A stretch of DNA of 64,000 nucleotides. Source: Tamlana sp. I1 (lineage in GTDB: Bacteria > Bacteroidota > Bacteroidia > Flavobacteriales > Flavobacteriaceae). The stretch's first letter is position 1, and every line of letters begins with the position of its first letter. The stretch covers positions 62,001 to 126,000 of the forward strand of contig NZ_JACLAF010000009.1 of the NCBI RefSeq assembly GCF_015355625.1, in the 5' to 3' direction. Below, piece by piece: positions 36,635 through 44,675 of this stretch. Both the position numbers and the translations under genes were made by a program. The notes beneath the pieces were generated by a model, which was not told the DNA's origin, did not search any database, and was given only the letters and a program-made list of their open reading frames with translations.

Positions 36635-37947
36635 TGGCTAACGAGATAAAAAATCAACAGGATATTTTAAATAAATTGAATATTCAAGCCTTAAACCCCA
36701 TGCAGGAAGAGGCTTTTTCGATTATCGAATCTAATAGAAACACTGTTTTATTGTCGCCAACAGGAACGGGTAAAACACTAGCGTTTCTATTGCCTTTGTT
36801 AGAAGTTCTAGACATAGAATCTCAAGAAATCCAAGCTTTAGTTATTGTGCCTTCAAGAGAATTAGCCATTCAAATTGAACAAGTGGTACGCTCGATGGGT
36901 TCTGGCTTTAAAGTGAATGCTGTTTATGGTGGCAGACCTATTTCAAAAGATAAAATTGAAATAAAGCATAATCCAGCCATTTTAATTGGTACGCCCGGCA
37001 GATTATTAGATCATTTTGATAGCAATCGTTTTGATAAAACCAGCATCAAAACACTTATTTTAGATGAATTTGACAAATCGTTAGAAGATGGTTTTGAAGA
37101 GGAAATGAAAGCCATTATTGGGCAATTGCCAAGCATTAACAAACGTATTTTAACATCGGCAACTCAAGGTGTTAAAATTCCTGGATTTGTTAGATTAGAT
37201 AAGCCTATTACGGTCAATTATCTAAACACTAAAAAAGTATCGAAATTAGCTATAAAAACCGTCGTTTCCCCAAAGGCGAACAAACTAAGAACCTTGTTAG
37301 ATTTGGTAGAACATATTGGTGATAAACCAGGGATTATCTTTTGTAATTTAAGAGATAGCATTAACGAAGTGAGTGCTTTTTTAAAACGCAACAAAATTAG
37401 TCATGCGTGCTTTTCTGGAGGCATGGAGCAAAAAGATAGAGAAAGGGCATTAATTAAGTTTAGAAACGGAAGTTGTCAGGTTTTAGTAGCTACAGATTTG
37501 GCTGCTCGTGGGATTGATATTCCAGAAATGAATCATATCATCCATTATGAATTACCACGACACGAAGAAGAATTTATTCATAGAAATGGAAGAACAGCCC
37601 GTGTAAACGCAAAAGGAACAGCTTATATTTTAAAGTGGGAAAATGAGTTGTTACCAGAATTTATTAAAGATGTAAAAGGCATCAATATTTCAAAGAAAGC
37701 GCCTAAAATTGAGCAGTTTTGGGAAACTTTATTTATCTCTGGTGGCCGAAAAGATAAAATTTCAAAAGGCGATATTGCAGGGTTATTTTTTAAACAAGGC
37801 GGTTTAAGCAAAGAACAACTGGGAGTAATAGAGCTTAAAGTAGACTGTGCATTTGTAGCAGTTCCGTTAGCTATAGCGACTACTTTAGTTCAAAAACTTA
37901 ACAACAGCAGATTAAAAAACAAAAAAGTTCGCGTAACTATTTTATAA
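36634..37947 (+). CDS. DEAD-box-like RNA helicase with DEFD motif II
   Basis: 437 residues with the helicase core in order: Q motif (LNIQALNPMQEEAF), motif I (SPTGTGKTLAFLLP), Ia (PSRELAIQI), motif II reads DEFD (LILDEFDKSLEDGF) instead of DEAD, motif III is SATQ, then ATDLAARGIDIP and HRNGRTARVN. A C-terminal domain of about 75 residues (KGDIAGLFFKQGGLSKEQLG ... RLKNKKVRVTIL) matches the DbpA RNA-binding domain, which points to 23S rRNA work. The ATG overlaps the stop of the upstream helicase gene by one base. Confidence 0.88.
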   Translation: MANEIKNQQDILNKLNIQALNPMQEEAFSIIESNRNTVLLSPTGTGKTLAFLLPLLEVLDIESQEIQALVIVPSRELAIQIEQVVRSMGSGFKVNAVYGGRPISKDKIEIKHNPAILIGTPGRLLDHFDSNRFDKTSIKTLILDEFDKSLEDGFEEEMKAIIGQLPSINKRILTSATQGVKIPGFVRLDKPITVNYLNTKKVSKLAIKTVVSPKANKLRTLLDLVEHIGDKPGIIFCNLRDSINEVSAFLKRNKISHACFSGGMEQKDRERALIKFRNGSCQVLVATDLAARGIDIPEMNHIIHYELPRHEEEFIHRNGRTARVNAKGTAYILKWENELLPEFIKDVKGINISKKAPKIEQFWETLFISGGRKDKISKGDIAGLFFKQGGLSKEQLGVIELKVDCAFVAVPLAIATTLVQKLNNSRLKNKKVRVTIL

Positions 37948-37997
37948 TCAGTGCTTTTTTAGTTGTTGTTTTTTGTATTTCATGTGATTATTACACG

Positions 37998-38005
37998 TAC
38001 TTTTG
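37998..38005 (+). promoter_or_regulatory. -7 box TACTTTTG of the J-domain/KTSC gene
   Basis: TACTTTTG matches TAnnTTTG, 22 bases before the ATG at 38027, with a TTG 22 bases further up (37973-37975). It excludes the in-frame TTG at 38003 as start codon, since that TTG is part of the box. Confidence 0.6.
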
Positions 38006-38026
38006 CGGCTTCAAAATAAAGATAAG

Positions 38027-38476
38027 ATGAAGCGTATTAATGAATATAAAAAACTCTTTGGAGTTGAAAATCAAATCGAATTAAAAGCCCTTAAGAAAAG
38101 CTACCGCGATTTGGTTAAAGCATGGCATCCAGATAAATTTCAAGATGGCGACGCATTAAAAGAAGAAGCTGAAATTAATAGCCGTAAAATTATTGATGGC
38201 TATCACTTTCTTGTCAGTATTGCACCAGAAACCATTGCAGCGAACTTAGAAGCGTATACAGAAACTATTACAAATTCTGGAATTGCAGACTACAACCACA
38301 AAGGAATGTTGCTAGAAATTACGTTTCTTGACGGCACAACTTATGAATATTTTGGGGTTACAAAACAAGTTTATATTAAAATGATTAACAGTAATAAACT
38401 GAATCGTTTTGCCAAACGTTCTATTTATCCTAATTATACCTACAGAATGGTAAAACGCGAACTTGAAACCGCTTAA
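38027..38476 (+). CDS. J-domain / KTSC-domain fusion protein
   Basis: 149-residue protein joining two small domains. Residues about 5-60 are a J domain with the HPD motif at 34-36 (KAWHPDKFQ), which would stimulate an Hsp70 (DnaK) ATPase. Residues about 90-145 are a KTSC domain (YNHKGMLLEITFLDGTTYEYFGVTKQVYIKMINSNKLNRF), named after the KTSC motif in lysyl-tRNA synthetase-related and phage proteins and of unknown role. The combination suggests that DnaK is brought to a specific RNA or protein target, but that is inference. Own promoter. Confidence 0.82.
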   Translation: MKRINEYKKLFGVENQIELKALKKSYRDLVKAWHPDKFQDGDALKEEAEINSRKIIDGYHFLVSIAPETIAANLEAYTETITNSGIADYNHKGMLLEITFLDGTTYEYFGVTKQVYIKMINSNKLNRFAKRSIYPNYTYRMVKRELETA

Positions 38477-38532
38477 AACGCTGTATTTTAAGATTTTTTT
38501 TATAAAGGAGGTTGCCTATAAAGTATACTAGA

Positions 38533-38605
38533 TGTCATATTGAGCCTGTCGATATATTTTAACTGATTGCTAATCAAAAACGGTTTCGACAAGCACAACC
38601 TGACA
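38533..38605. repeat. Flavobacterial intergenic hairpin repeat
   Basis: Arms of 22 bases, TGTCATATTGAGCCTGTCGA.. (38533-38554) and ..TCGACAAGCACAACCTGACA (38584-38605), pair in 17 of 22 positions around a 29-base loop. It resembles the short palindromic intergenic elements (TGTCA-nnnTGA-nCTTGTCGA) spread through flavobacterial genomes; other single arms lie at 45691 and 55175. Confidence 0.6.
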
Positions 38606-38727
38606 AATCAAATTTAATTTACTTTTTAGACTGCCTCTTTTTTTATCGCATTATTTCAACTAAATTGTGAGCTAATAAATTCCAATTTTTATTTCATAAA
38701 TTCTTCGGCGAAATGCTAAATAGCCAC

Positions 38728-38735
38728 TATTTTTG
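38728..38735 (+). promoter_or_regulatory. -7 box TATTTTTG almost at the start codon
   Basis: TATTTTTG ends only 7 bases before the ATG at 38743, so the transcript should be leaderless or nearly so. Confidence 0.55.
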
Positions 38736-38742
38736 AAACTCT

Positions 38743-39735
38743 ATGGATTCACTCACGCAAATTGTTTTAGGTGCCGCAGTTGGCGAAGCTGTTTTAGGGC
38801 GTAAAATAGGGAATAAAGCCATGTTTTACGGAGCTATTGCTGGCACGATTCCAGATTTAGATGTTTTAGCATCTCATGTTACAGATACGGTAACGGCTCT
38901 AGAAATACATAGAGGTTTTACTCATTCCATAGTCTTTTCGGTTGTTTTCGCACCAATATTTGGTTGGTTGGTCACGCGATATGAAGCTTTTAAAGACAGA
39001 AAAGCTTGGTCTTGGTTGTTTTTCTGGGCCTTTTTAACGCATCCGCTTTTAGATGCGCACACCACTTGGGGAACACAACTGTTCTGGCCTTTTGATTTAC
39101 GAATTGCTTACAAGAATATATTCGTTATCGACCCGCTGTATACCCTGCCTTTTTTAGTGTTTTTAATTTTAGCCATGTGCCAAAATCGCATATCTGTAAA
39201 ACGGCGAAAATTAAATAATCTCGGACTTCTAGTAAGCTCCATTTACATGATTATTACATTAATTTTAAAAGGAGTTTCTTTTACTAAATTTGAAGCAGCA
39301 CTGAAGCATCAAAACATTGTCTATTCCGAATTAGACACGCGACCTGCACCATTAAATACAATTTTATGGACTGCAAATATCGACACCGAAGAAGCTTATT
39401 TAGTGGGCGATTATTCCTTTTTCGACACCAAACCCATAACATTTCATAGGTATGCTAAACATCATGAATATATAGCCGATTTAAAATCTAACGAGAAAAT
39501 GCAGCGTATGATTCATATTTCAAAAGGGTGGTACACCATTTCTGAAATTGGTGATACTTTGTATTTTAACGACCTCCGTTTTGGAACTATGGGTGCGAAT
39601 TCAGAAAACTTCGTGTTTCAATATGAAATTATAAAAGCTGCAAACGGTGAAATTTCATTTAAAGAAATGCCTAAACAAGCCATTGATGCCAAACAATTAA
39701 TGCGCGATTTATGGACGCGTATTAAGGGGAATTAA
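38743..39735 (+). CDS. YdjM/metal-dependent hydrolase-like membrane protein
   Basis: Membrane protein of the LexA-regulated YdjM family (annotated as metal-dependent hydrolase). The N-terminal signature MDSLTQIVLGAAVGEAVLGRKIGNKA is followed by IAGTIPDLDVLA and HRGFTHS, whose Asp and His residues would bind metal, then by FLTHPLLDAHTTWGTQLFWPF with more His/Asp. About five transmembrane segments occupy residues 1-180; the C-terminal 130 residues are soluble (GDYSFFDTKPITFHRYAKH). Substrate unknown; membrane phospholipid or DNA-damage roles have been suggested for relatives. Its end overlaps the convergent EamA gene by 4 bases. Confidence 0.82.
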   Translation: MDSLTQIVLGAAVGEAVLGRKIGNKAMFYGAIAGTIPDLDVLASHVTDTVTALEIHRGFTHSIVFSVVFAPIFGWLVTRYEAFKDRKAWSWLFFWAFLTHPLLDAHTTWGTQLFWPFDLRIAYKNIFVIDPLYTLPFLVFLILAMCQNRISVKRRKLNNLGLLVSSIYMIITLILKGVSFTKFEAALKHQNIVYSELDTRPAPLNTILWTANIDTEEAYLVGDYSFFDTKPITFHRYAKHHEYIADLKSNEKMQRMIHISKGWYTISEIGDTLYFNDLRFGTMGANSENFVFQYEIIKAANGEISFKEMPKQAIDAKQLMRDLWTRIKGN

Positions 39736-40631
39736 GAATACAAAATCAAAAATACCCCTAACATAATTCCAGCTAACGGCACCAGTTTTTTACGTTTGTT
39801 TTGTTCTCTAAATACAAGTCCGCCAACGACTACCGCAATAATAATCTGACTTCTTTTTATGGCAGAAAGTATCATAATTAAAGCTTCAGGATCTTGCAAG
39901 GCTTTAAAGTAAAAATAATCGGCCGTTTGAAGTAATATTCCAACAGCCGGAATGGACCATCGCCATTTAAAAGCCTTTCTTTTTTCAACATGCGGAAACC
40001 AAGTAATGACTAAAATAACAAGCAGAATAAGCACCGTATAAAAGCAAAACCAAAATTGAAGCGTTTGCGGATTTAATTCTAAATTCTGAATTAAAAACTT
40101 ATCATACAAACCACTTGAAGCCCCCAAAAATGTAGCGGCTATAATGGCTAAAATCCATTTATTACGTTTAAAGTGAATGCCCTCTTTTTTGCCAATTTTC
40201 GAATATAAAATCACAGAACCAATAATCAAGAAGAAACCAATCCATTGTAATGGATTCGGACGCTCCTGATAAATAAAAATGGCACCAATAAAAGTGAAAA
40301 ATGGACCGGCAGAACGAATGGGTGTTACAATAGTTATGGGTAAATGTTTTAAGGCTTGATAAGCTAAAACCCATGAGGCAGCCATAATAGCCGATTTTAT
40401 AAAAATAAATCCATGTTTTTGCCACGGAATATCTTCAATATAAAAACCTAACGATTTAAAATAATCTGGGTCAAAATAAGAGCCTAAATAAAAGGGGAGA
40501 AGCAGTAAAAACCCCGAAGAAATGGTTCCTAAAAGCACAGGAAAAACCTCGTTTCCTTGTACCGCATGCTTTTTACATAAATTATGTAATCCTAAAAATA
40601 CAGCCGATAACAGGCCCAAATACATCCACAT
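39732..40631 (-). CDS. EamA-family (DMT superfamily) transporter
   Basis: 299 residues, about 10 predicted helices in two EamA repeats (YLGLLSAVFLGLHNLCKKHAVQGN; then after a basic loop KIGKKEGIHFKRNK the second repeat ILAIIAATFLGASSGLYDKFLI). It is of the inner-membrane type often annotated as GRP family sugar or drug/metabolite transporter; substrate unknown. Third EamA transporter in the window and not close to the pair at 17.5-19.3 kb. ATG at 40631 follows 5 bases after a TATATTTG box; a second ATG lies two codons further. Confidence 0.8.
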   Translation of the reverse strand: MWMYLGLLSAVFLGLHNLCKKHAVQGNEVFPVLLGTISSGFLLLLPFYLGSYFDPDYFKSLGFYIEDIPWQKHGFIFIKSAIMAASWVLAYQALKHLPITIVTPIRSAGPFFTFIGAIFIYQERPNPLQWIGFFLIIGSVILYSKIGKKEGIHFKRNKWILAIIAATFLGASSGLYDKFLIQNLELNPQTLQFWFCFYTVLILLVILVITWFPHVEKRKAFKWRWSIPAVGILLQTADYFYFKALQDPEALIMILSAIKRSQIIIAVVVGGLVFREQNKRKKLVPLAGIMLGVFLILYS

Positions 40632-40636
40632 GGCCG

Positions 40637-40644
40637 CAAATATA
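40637..40644 (-). promoter_or_regulatory. -7 box TATATTTG almost at the start codon of the EamA gene
   Basis: Minus-strand TATATTTG ends 5 bases before the ATG at 40631, implying a leaderless transcript or use of the second ATG at 40625. Confidence 0.55.
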
Positions 40645-40787
40645 GTTTTTTAGAAGATTTTGAGCTTTTGTTTTTTTGACTTTATCATAATAAATATGAT
40701 CTTCTAAAAAGTACAACTTAATGATGCGAAATAATTCATTTTACACCCCATCTAAAGGTTATTCATTTAAAATGATTTCAAAAAAAC

Positions 40788-40817
40788 ACACCTTATAGTT
40801 TTAGTTCTATAAGGTGT
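40788..40817 (-). terminator. Rho-independent terminator of norB
   Basis: 11-bp perfect stem ACACCTTATAG (40788-40798) / CTATAAGGTGT (40807-40817) with an 8-base loop; on the minus strand a G and seven Ts follow. It lies 80 bases after the norB stop. Confidence 0.85.
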
Positions 40818-40896
40818 TAGTTTTTTAATAGATAGTTTAAATAGAGAGTAAAAACAACACTCTATTTTCTATCGCTTTCATATTTAAATGTAATAC

Positions 40897-43119
40897 TTAT
40901 TCTGTTTTTCGTTTAAAATTGTAAATCGTTTCTTCAATAGTAAACCAACAGAAATAAAAGATACCTACAGAAAAGATAATATCTCCAATCATTCTTAACC
41001 ATTTTAAAGTTTGAACCGTCGGGGAGTATAATAATTCAGATTCTCTAGCGAATGAATACCCTTGAGTTATTGAGGTATATGCTTGAATAATCCCGATAGG
41101 AAGTAAACTAAAAATAACCATGGCGACTAGACCAATATTTAGTAACCAAAAAGCGCGTTTTAGTTTTTTACTTTGCCAAGCCCTATCAGAATAAAAACGT
41201 AAACAGATTAAAATGAATCCCATGCCCAGCATCCCATATACACCAAATAAAGCGGTATGTGCATGTACAGCAGTTGTGTTTAAACCTTGAATGTAATACA
41301 AAGCAATAGGAGGATTAATTAGGAAACCGAAAACACCGGCACCAACAAAATTCCAGAATGACACAGCAATAAAGAAAAATATAGGCCATTTGTATTTTTG
41401 CATCCATGGAGTGCTTTTTAAATGGCTCCAACTTTCTCTAATTTCAAAGCCCATAAGGGTTAAAGGTACTACTTCTAATGCACTAAATGTAGCCCCTAAA
41501 GCAATCGCTTGTACAGGAGTTCCTGAGTAATATAAGTGATGTAAGGTTCCTATAATTCCTCCAGCTAAAAAGATAGAAGCTGACGCTACAGAAACACGCC
41601 CAGCAGTTTTTGCTGAAATGATTTTCATTTGAGAAAAAATGTATGCAATAACTACGGTAGCAAAAACTTCAAAGAAACCTTCTACCCAAAGGTGAACCAG
41701 CCACCATCGCCAATAGTTTATCACAGGTAAGCTGCTGTTTTCACCGTACATAAGTCCAGAGAAAAAGAACATACCAATAGCCATTACAGATATTAATAAG
41801 ATGATTAATAAATGTTTTGAAGCATCATTTTTACGAATAGCATAAATAATATGACGACTTACCATAATCACCCAAAGAATTAAGCCAATACCTAAGAAAA
41901 TTTGCCAGAAACGACCTAAGTCCATGTATTCATAACCTTGGTGTCCAAAAAAGAAATTTGTTGTTAAATCTAAAAATTGGTGTACACCTAACCATTCTCC
42001 TGCCATGGAACCTAAAACGATTACCAATAAAGCAAAAAACAAGAAGTTAATACCAAAACGTTGGTATTTCATTTCTTTCCCAGAAATCATAGGCGCTAAA
42101 AATAAACCTGTTGCTAACCAAGTTGCAGCAATCCAAAATACAGCCAATTGTGTGTGCCATGTTCTTGTAATGGAATAGGGTAGGAAACTTGATAAATCGA
42201 AACCAAAAAACGCCTGACCTTCTACGGTATAATGTACTGTTAAAGCTCCTAAAAGTACTTGTAGAGCTATTAATAAGGAAATGACCAAGAAGTATTTTAA
42301 GATCGTTTTTTGAGATTTGAAAAGTTTCAAATTTGTTAAAGGATCTATTTCTGGTTTTTCAAGGGATTCTCCTTTTTCATGATTTAATAAGTAATAATAG
42401 GTTAGAATACCAATGAATAAAAGTAATAACACAATGGATAGTCCCGACCAGATTATAGAGTCATCAGTAATAATATTATCAATTAAAGGTTCATGAGGCC
42501 AGTTAGAGGTATAAGTATAGTCTTTACTAGGCCTATTCGTGCTAGCAGCCCAAGAGGTCCAAAAAAGAAAAGCGTTTAATTGCTTTAGTTTTTCAGGGTT
42601 AGTTAAAGCACCTACAGGAATAGCGTATTCTGCTTTTCCTTCAGAGAAAATAGACGTATAATGTTTAATGTTTTCTTTAATAGCAGCCAATCGCATTTCA
42701 GAAATAGTAATCGATTTATCAGTTTTATTAAAAGTATTTGTTCTAATATCCTTAATTAAACGTGCTTTAATAGCTGCTTTTTGTTCAACATCTAAGGCAT
42801 CATAACTTTTATTAAAATCATTCTTAGCCCAAGCGTTTAACATGTAAGTAGCTTCTTTGTGAATCCAATCTGCAGTCCAATCTGGTGCGACGTAACTTCC
42901 GTGTCCCCAGATAGAGCCGACTTCCATACCGCCTATAGATTCCCAAACATTTTGACCAATTTGAATATCGTCTTTGGTGTATAAAACAGTATCTGTTCCT
43001 TTAACAATAACAGTTTCTGGAAGTGGGGGTTGGGTTTGGTACACTTCAGTTCCAACCCAAATTAGTGCGATGAATGATAAGGCGACAACACTAATAAATG
43101 TAATCCATATTTTTTTCAT
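40897..43119 (-). CDS. norB: Quinol-dependent nitric oxide reductase (qNOR)
   Basis: Reduces two NO to N2O at the cytoplasmic membrane with quinol as donor. At 740 residues it is the single-chain qNOR (norZ) form: the N-terminal extension (TEVYQTQPPLPETVIVKGTDTVLYTKDDIQIGQNVWESIGGMEVGSIWGHG) replaces the NorC subunit, but has no CxxCH haem c site, which is why quinol is the donor. The C-terminal 500 residues are a 12-helix haem-copper oxidase-like core with conserved ligand stretches TRTWHTQLAVFW, EGFFEVFATVV (Glu near the FeB site) and GTLHHLYYSG (His pair). It completes nitrite to N2O reduction with nirK, 18 kb away, and has its own promoter with a palindromic operator. Confidence 0.95.
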   Translation of the reverse strand: MKKIWITFISVVALSFIALIWVGTEVYQTQPPLPETVIVKGTDTVLYTKDDIQIGQNVWESIGGMEVGSIWGHGSYVAPDWTADWIHKEATYMLNAWAKNDFNKSYDALDVEQKAAIKARLIKDIRTNTFNKTDKSITISEMRLAAIKENIKHYTSIFSEGKAEYAIPVGALTNPEKLKQLNAFLFWTSWAASTNRPSKDYTYTSNWPHEPLIDNIITDDSIIWSGLSIVLLLLFIGILTYYYLLNHEKGESLEKPEIDPLTNLKLFKSQKTILKYFLVISLLIALQVLLGALTVHYTVEGQAFFGFDLSSFLPYSITRTWHTQLAVFWIAATWLATGLFLAPMISGKEMKYQRFGINFLFFALLVIVLGSMAGEWLGVHQFLDLTTNFFFGHQGYEYMDLGRFWQIFLGIGLILWVIMVSRHIIYAIRKNDASKHLLIILLISVMAIGMFFFSGLMYGENSSLPVINYWRWWLVHLWVEGFFEVFATVVIAYIFSQMKIISAKTAGRVSVASASIFLAGGIIGTLHHLYYSGTPVQAIALGATFSALEVVPLTLMGFEIRESWSHLKSTPWMQKYKWPIFFFIAVSFWNFVGAGVFGFLINPPIALYYIQGLNTTAVHAHTALFGVYGMLGMGFILICLRFYSDRAWQSKKLKRAFWLLNIGLVAMVIFSLLPIGIIQAYTSITQGYSFARESELLYSPTVQTLKWLRMIGDIIFSVGIFYFCWFTIEETIYNFKRKTE

Positions 43120-43404
43120 GAGGTTAAGCTTTTTATTGTTCTATAGTTATTATTTAAGTTTTATTTTTCATTGGGCTTGATCTGTCAAGCCTGGATGTTA
43201 TTTTCACTTTCCTAGTTTCTCATATATCTTGGCCTTTGCATTCAAACTCACCAAGGAGTAGTCTGCTATTAATACCATTAAATTAGGCTGTTAATGCTTT
43301 TAATAATGATATTTCTAAAATATCATCATTCAATTATTTCACTGTTAGTTTTTTTTTTGTGATTCATAAACGACTTTTTTAAAGGTGTTTTATAAAATTT
43401 TTAA

Positions 43405-43435
43405 CAAATCTAAAGCAATATTTTAAATAGGACAA
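43405..43435 (-). promoter_or_regulatory. Promoter TTG-N20-TAGATTTG of norB
   Basis: On the minus strand TTG (43435-43433), 20 bases, then TAGATTTG (43412-43405), a consensus Bacteroidota promoter. Transcription should start near 43400, about 280 bases upstream of the ATG. The -33 TTG lies in the centre of the palindrome 43421-43452. Confidence 0.65.
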
Positions 43436-43452
43436 ATTTATCCTATTTAAAA
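43421..43452. promoter_or_regulatory. 32-bp palindromic operator over the norB -33 element
   Basis: Perfect 12-bp arms TTTTAAATAGGA (43421-43432) and TCCTATTTAAAA (43441-43452) around CAAATTTA. The part 43430-43450 matches 19 of 21 bases upstream of nirK. Covering the -33 element, it would suit a repressor released by NO or nitrite. Confidence 0.65.
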
Positions 43453-43659
43453 ATTCAGATTTTTATTAACCTTCTGAAAATTAGGATTCAAGTTGAATTT
43501 TAAAAGAAAATAATTACGATATATTTAGAAAAAAAATATGATAAGTAAATACAAAAAGCGGAAGTTTATTAACGATATAAGATATTAGTCTGTTTGTAAA
43601 CCTTATGAAAAAAGATTATAATTAATTTACGAATATTGAAATGAGAAATTAAGGAGATG

Positions 43660-44613
43660 TTAATTAACACTTTCTGCTTTAATAATTTGACTCACAGCTT
43701 GCCTATATTTTACAGGATTTGAAGCCTTTTTAATGGCTTTATAAGTTTTTTGTGGATTTGATGTCGCTTGTGAAAAGTACTCCCAAAATCCTAACATTTT
43801 CATCTTTATAGGGGTTGGGCCAGACAAATACGCGTCGTATTGCTGATAAATTGTATCGTGAAATTCTGAAAAAATAGCCCAACGGTCTTTTGGGTATGAA
43901 GTCGTGTTATTTTTTATCATACTTGGTAAAAACGGATCGGCAATTAAGCCACGACCAATCATAAAGTGATCGATTTCTGGGAAGCGCTTTTCAATGGCTT
44001 TAAATGCTGAAACGCTTGTTATGTCGCCATTATAATACAATTTGTGCTTAGTACTGCTGATGCATTTTTCAAAAGCATCTAAATTCACAGGGCCTTTGTA
44101 AAGTTGCTTTCCAATGCGCGCATGTATGGCAATACTTTTAAGCGGATATTGGTCTAAAACAGGAAAAGCATCTAAAATTTCTTCAGCATTTTCGTAACCC
44201 ATTCGCATTTTCATAGACACTAGAATATCGGTTTCGTTATGTGCTTTATGTAAAACGTCGTTAATTCTATTGGGGTTGCAAATTAATCCAGAACCCATTC
44301 CAGATTTTGTTACCATGGGGTACGGGCAACCTAAATTCCAATTTAACTCTTTATATCCTAAACTTTGTACGTACTTGGCAACAAATAAAAACTCGTCGGG
44401 ATCGTTAGTAATTACTTGCGGAATGACCTCTAAAGTCGTGTTGTTTTCAGGCAATAAATCGTTTTGATACGATTGCTTAATTTTCAGTTTACCATTTAAC
44501 CGAATGTACGGTGCATAAAAAGTATCAATACCACCAAAATAATGGTTAAAAGCATTTCGAAATCTGAAATCGGTAAAACCTTGTAAAGGCGATGAAAGTA
44601 GAGTAGAAGCCAT
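43660..44613 (-). CDS. tRNA-dihydrouridine synthase family protein
   Basis: FMN enzyme that reduces specific uridines in the tRNA D-loop region. The N-terminal TIM barrel starts STLLSSPLQGFTDFRFRNAF; the catalytic Cys96 is in NWNLGCPYPMVTKSGMGSGL, a Dus family signature; FMN-binding stretches are KMRMGYENAEEIL, AIHARIG and MIGRGLIADPFL. Closest in layout to the DusC type. Length (317 aa) is normal. Single gene with a -7 box 17 bases upstream of the ATG. Confidence 0.88.
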   Translation of the reverse strand: MASTLLSSPLQGFTDFRFRNAFNHYFGGIDTFYAPYIRLNGKLKIKQSYQNDLLPENNTTLEVIPQVITNDPDEFLFVAKYVQSLGYKELNWNLGCPYPMVTKSGMGSGLICNPNRINDVLHKAHNETDILVSMKMRMGYENAEEILDAFPVLDQYPLKSIAIHARIGKQLYKGPVNLDAFEKCISSTKHKLYYNGDITSVSAFKAIEKRFPEIDHFMIGRGLIADPFLPSMIKNNTTSYPKDRWAIFSEFHDTIYQQYDAYLSGPTPIKMKMLGFWEYFSQATSNPQKTYKAIKKASNPVKYRQAVSQIIKAESVN

Positions 44614-44630
44614 CCTGTTATTTAGTTGGG

Positions 44631-44638
44631 CAAAGATA
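44631..44638 (-). promoter_or_regulatory. -7 box TATCTTTG of the Dus gene
   Basis: Minus-strand TATCTTTG, 17 bases upstream of the ATG at 44613; the -33 region is not recognisable. Confidence 0.6.
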
Positions 44639-44675
44639 GGACAATTGATTGATGATTTATTGCATCACATGCATA

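Larger units (their letters stand above)
43120..43659. other. norB upstream region with several palindromes, no gene
   Basis: 540 bases. Besides the promoter/operator at 43405-43452, two hairpins lie in the predicted 280-base leader: GGCTTGA (43174-43180) / TCAAGCC (43185-43191), and ATGATATTT (43306-43314) / AAATATCAT (43318-43326). A long leader with hairpins could modulate norB expression. No ORF. Confidence 0.5.

Noticed and set aside
43174-43191. FNR box before norB
   Set aside because: The TTGA/TCAA parts are only 4 bases apart, while FNR sites need TTGAT-N4-ATCAA (6 bases between TTGA and TCAA); treated as a hairpin.
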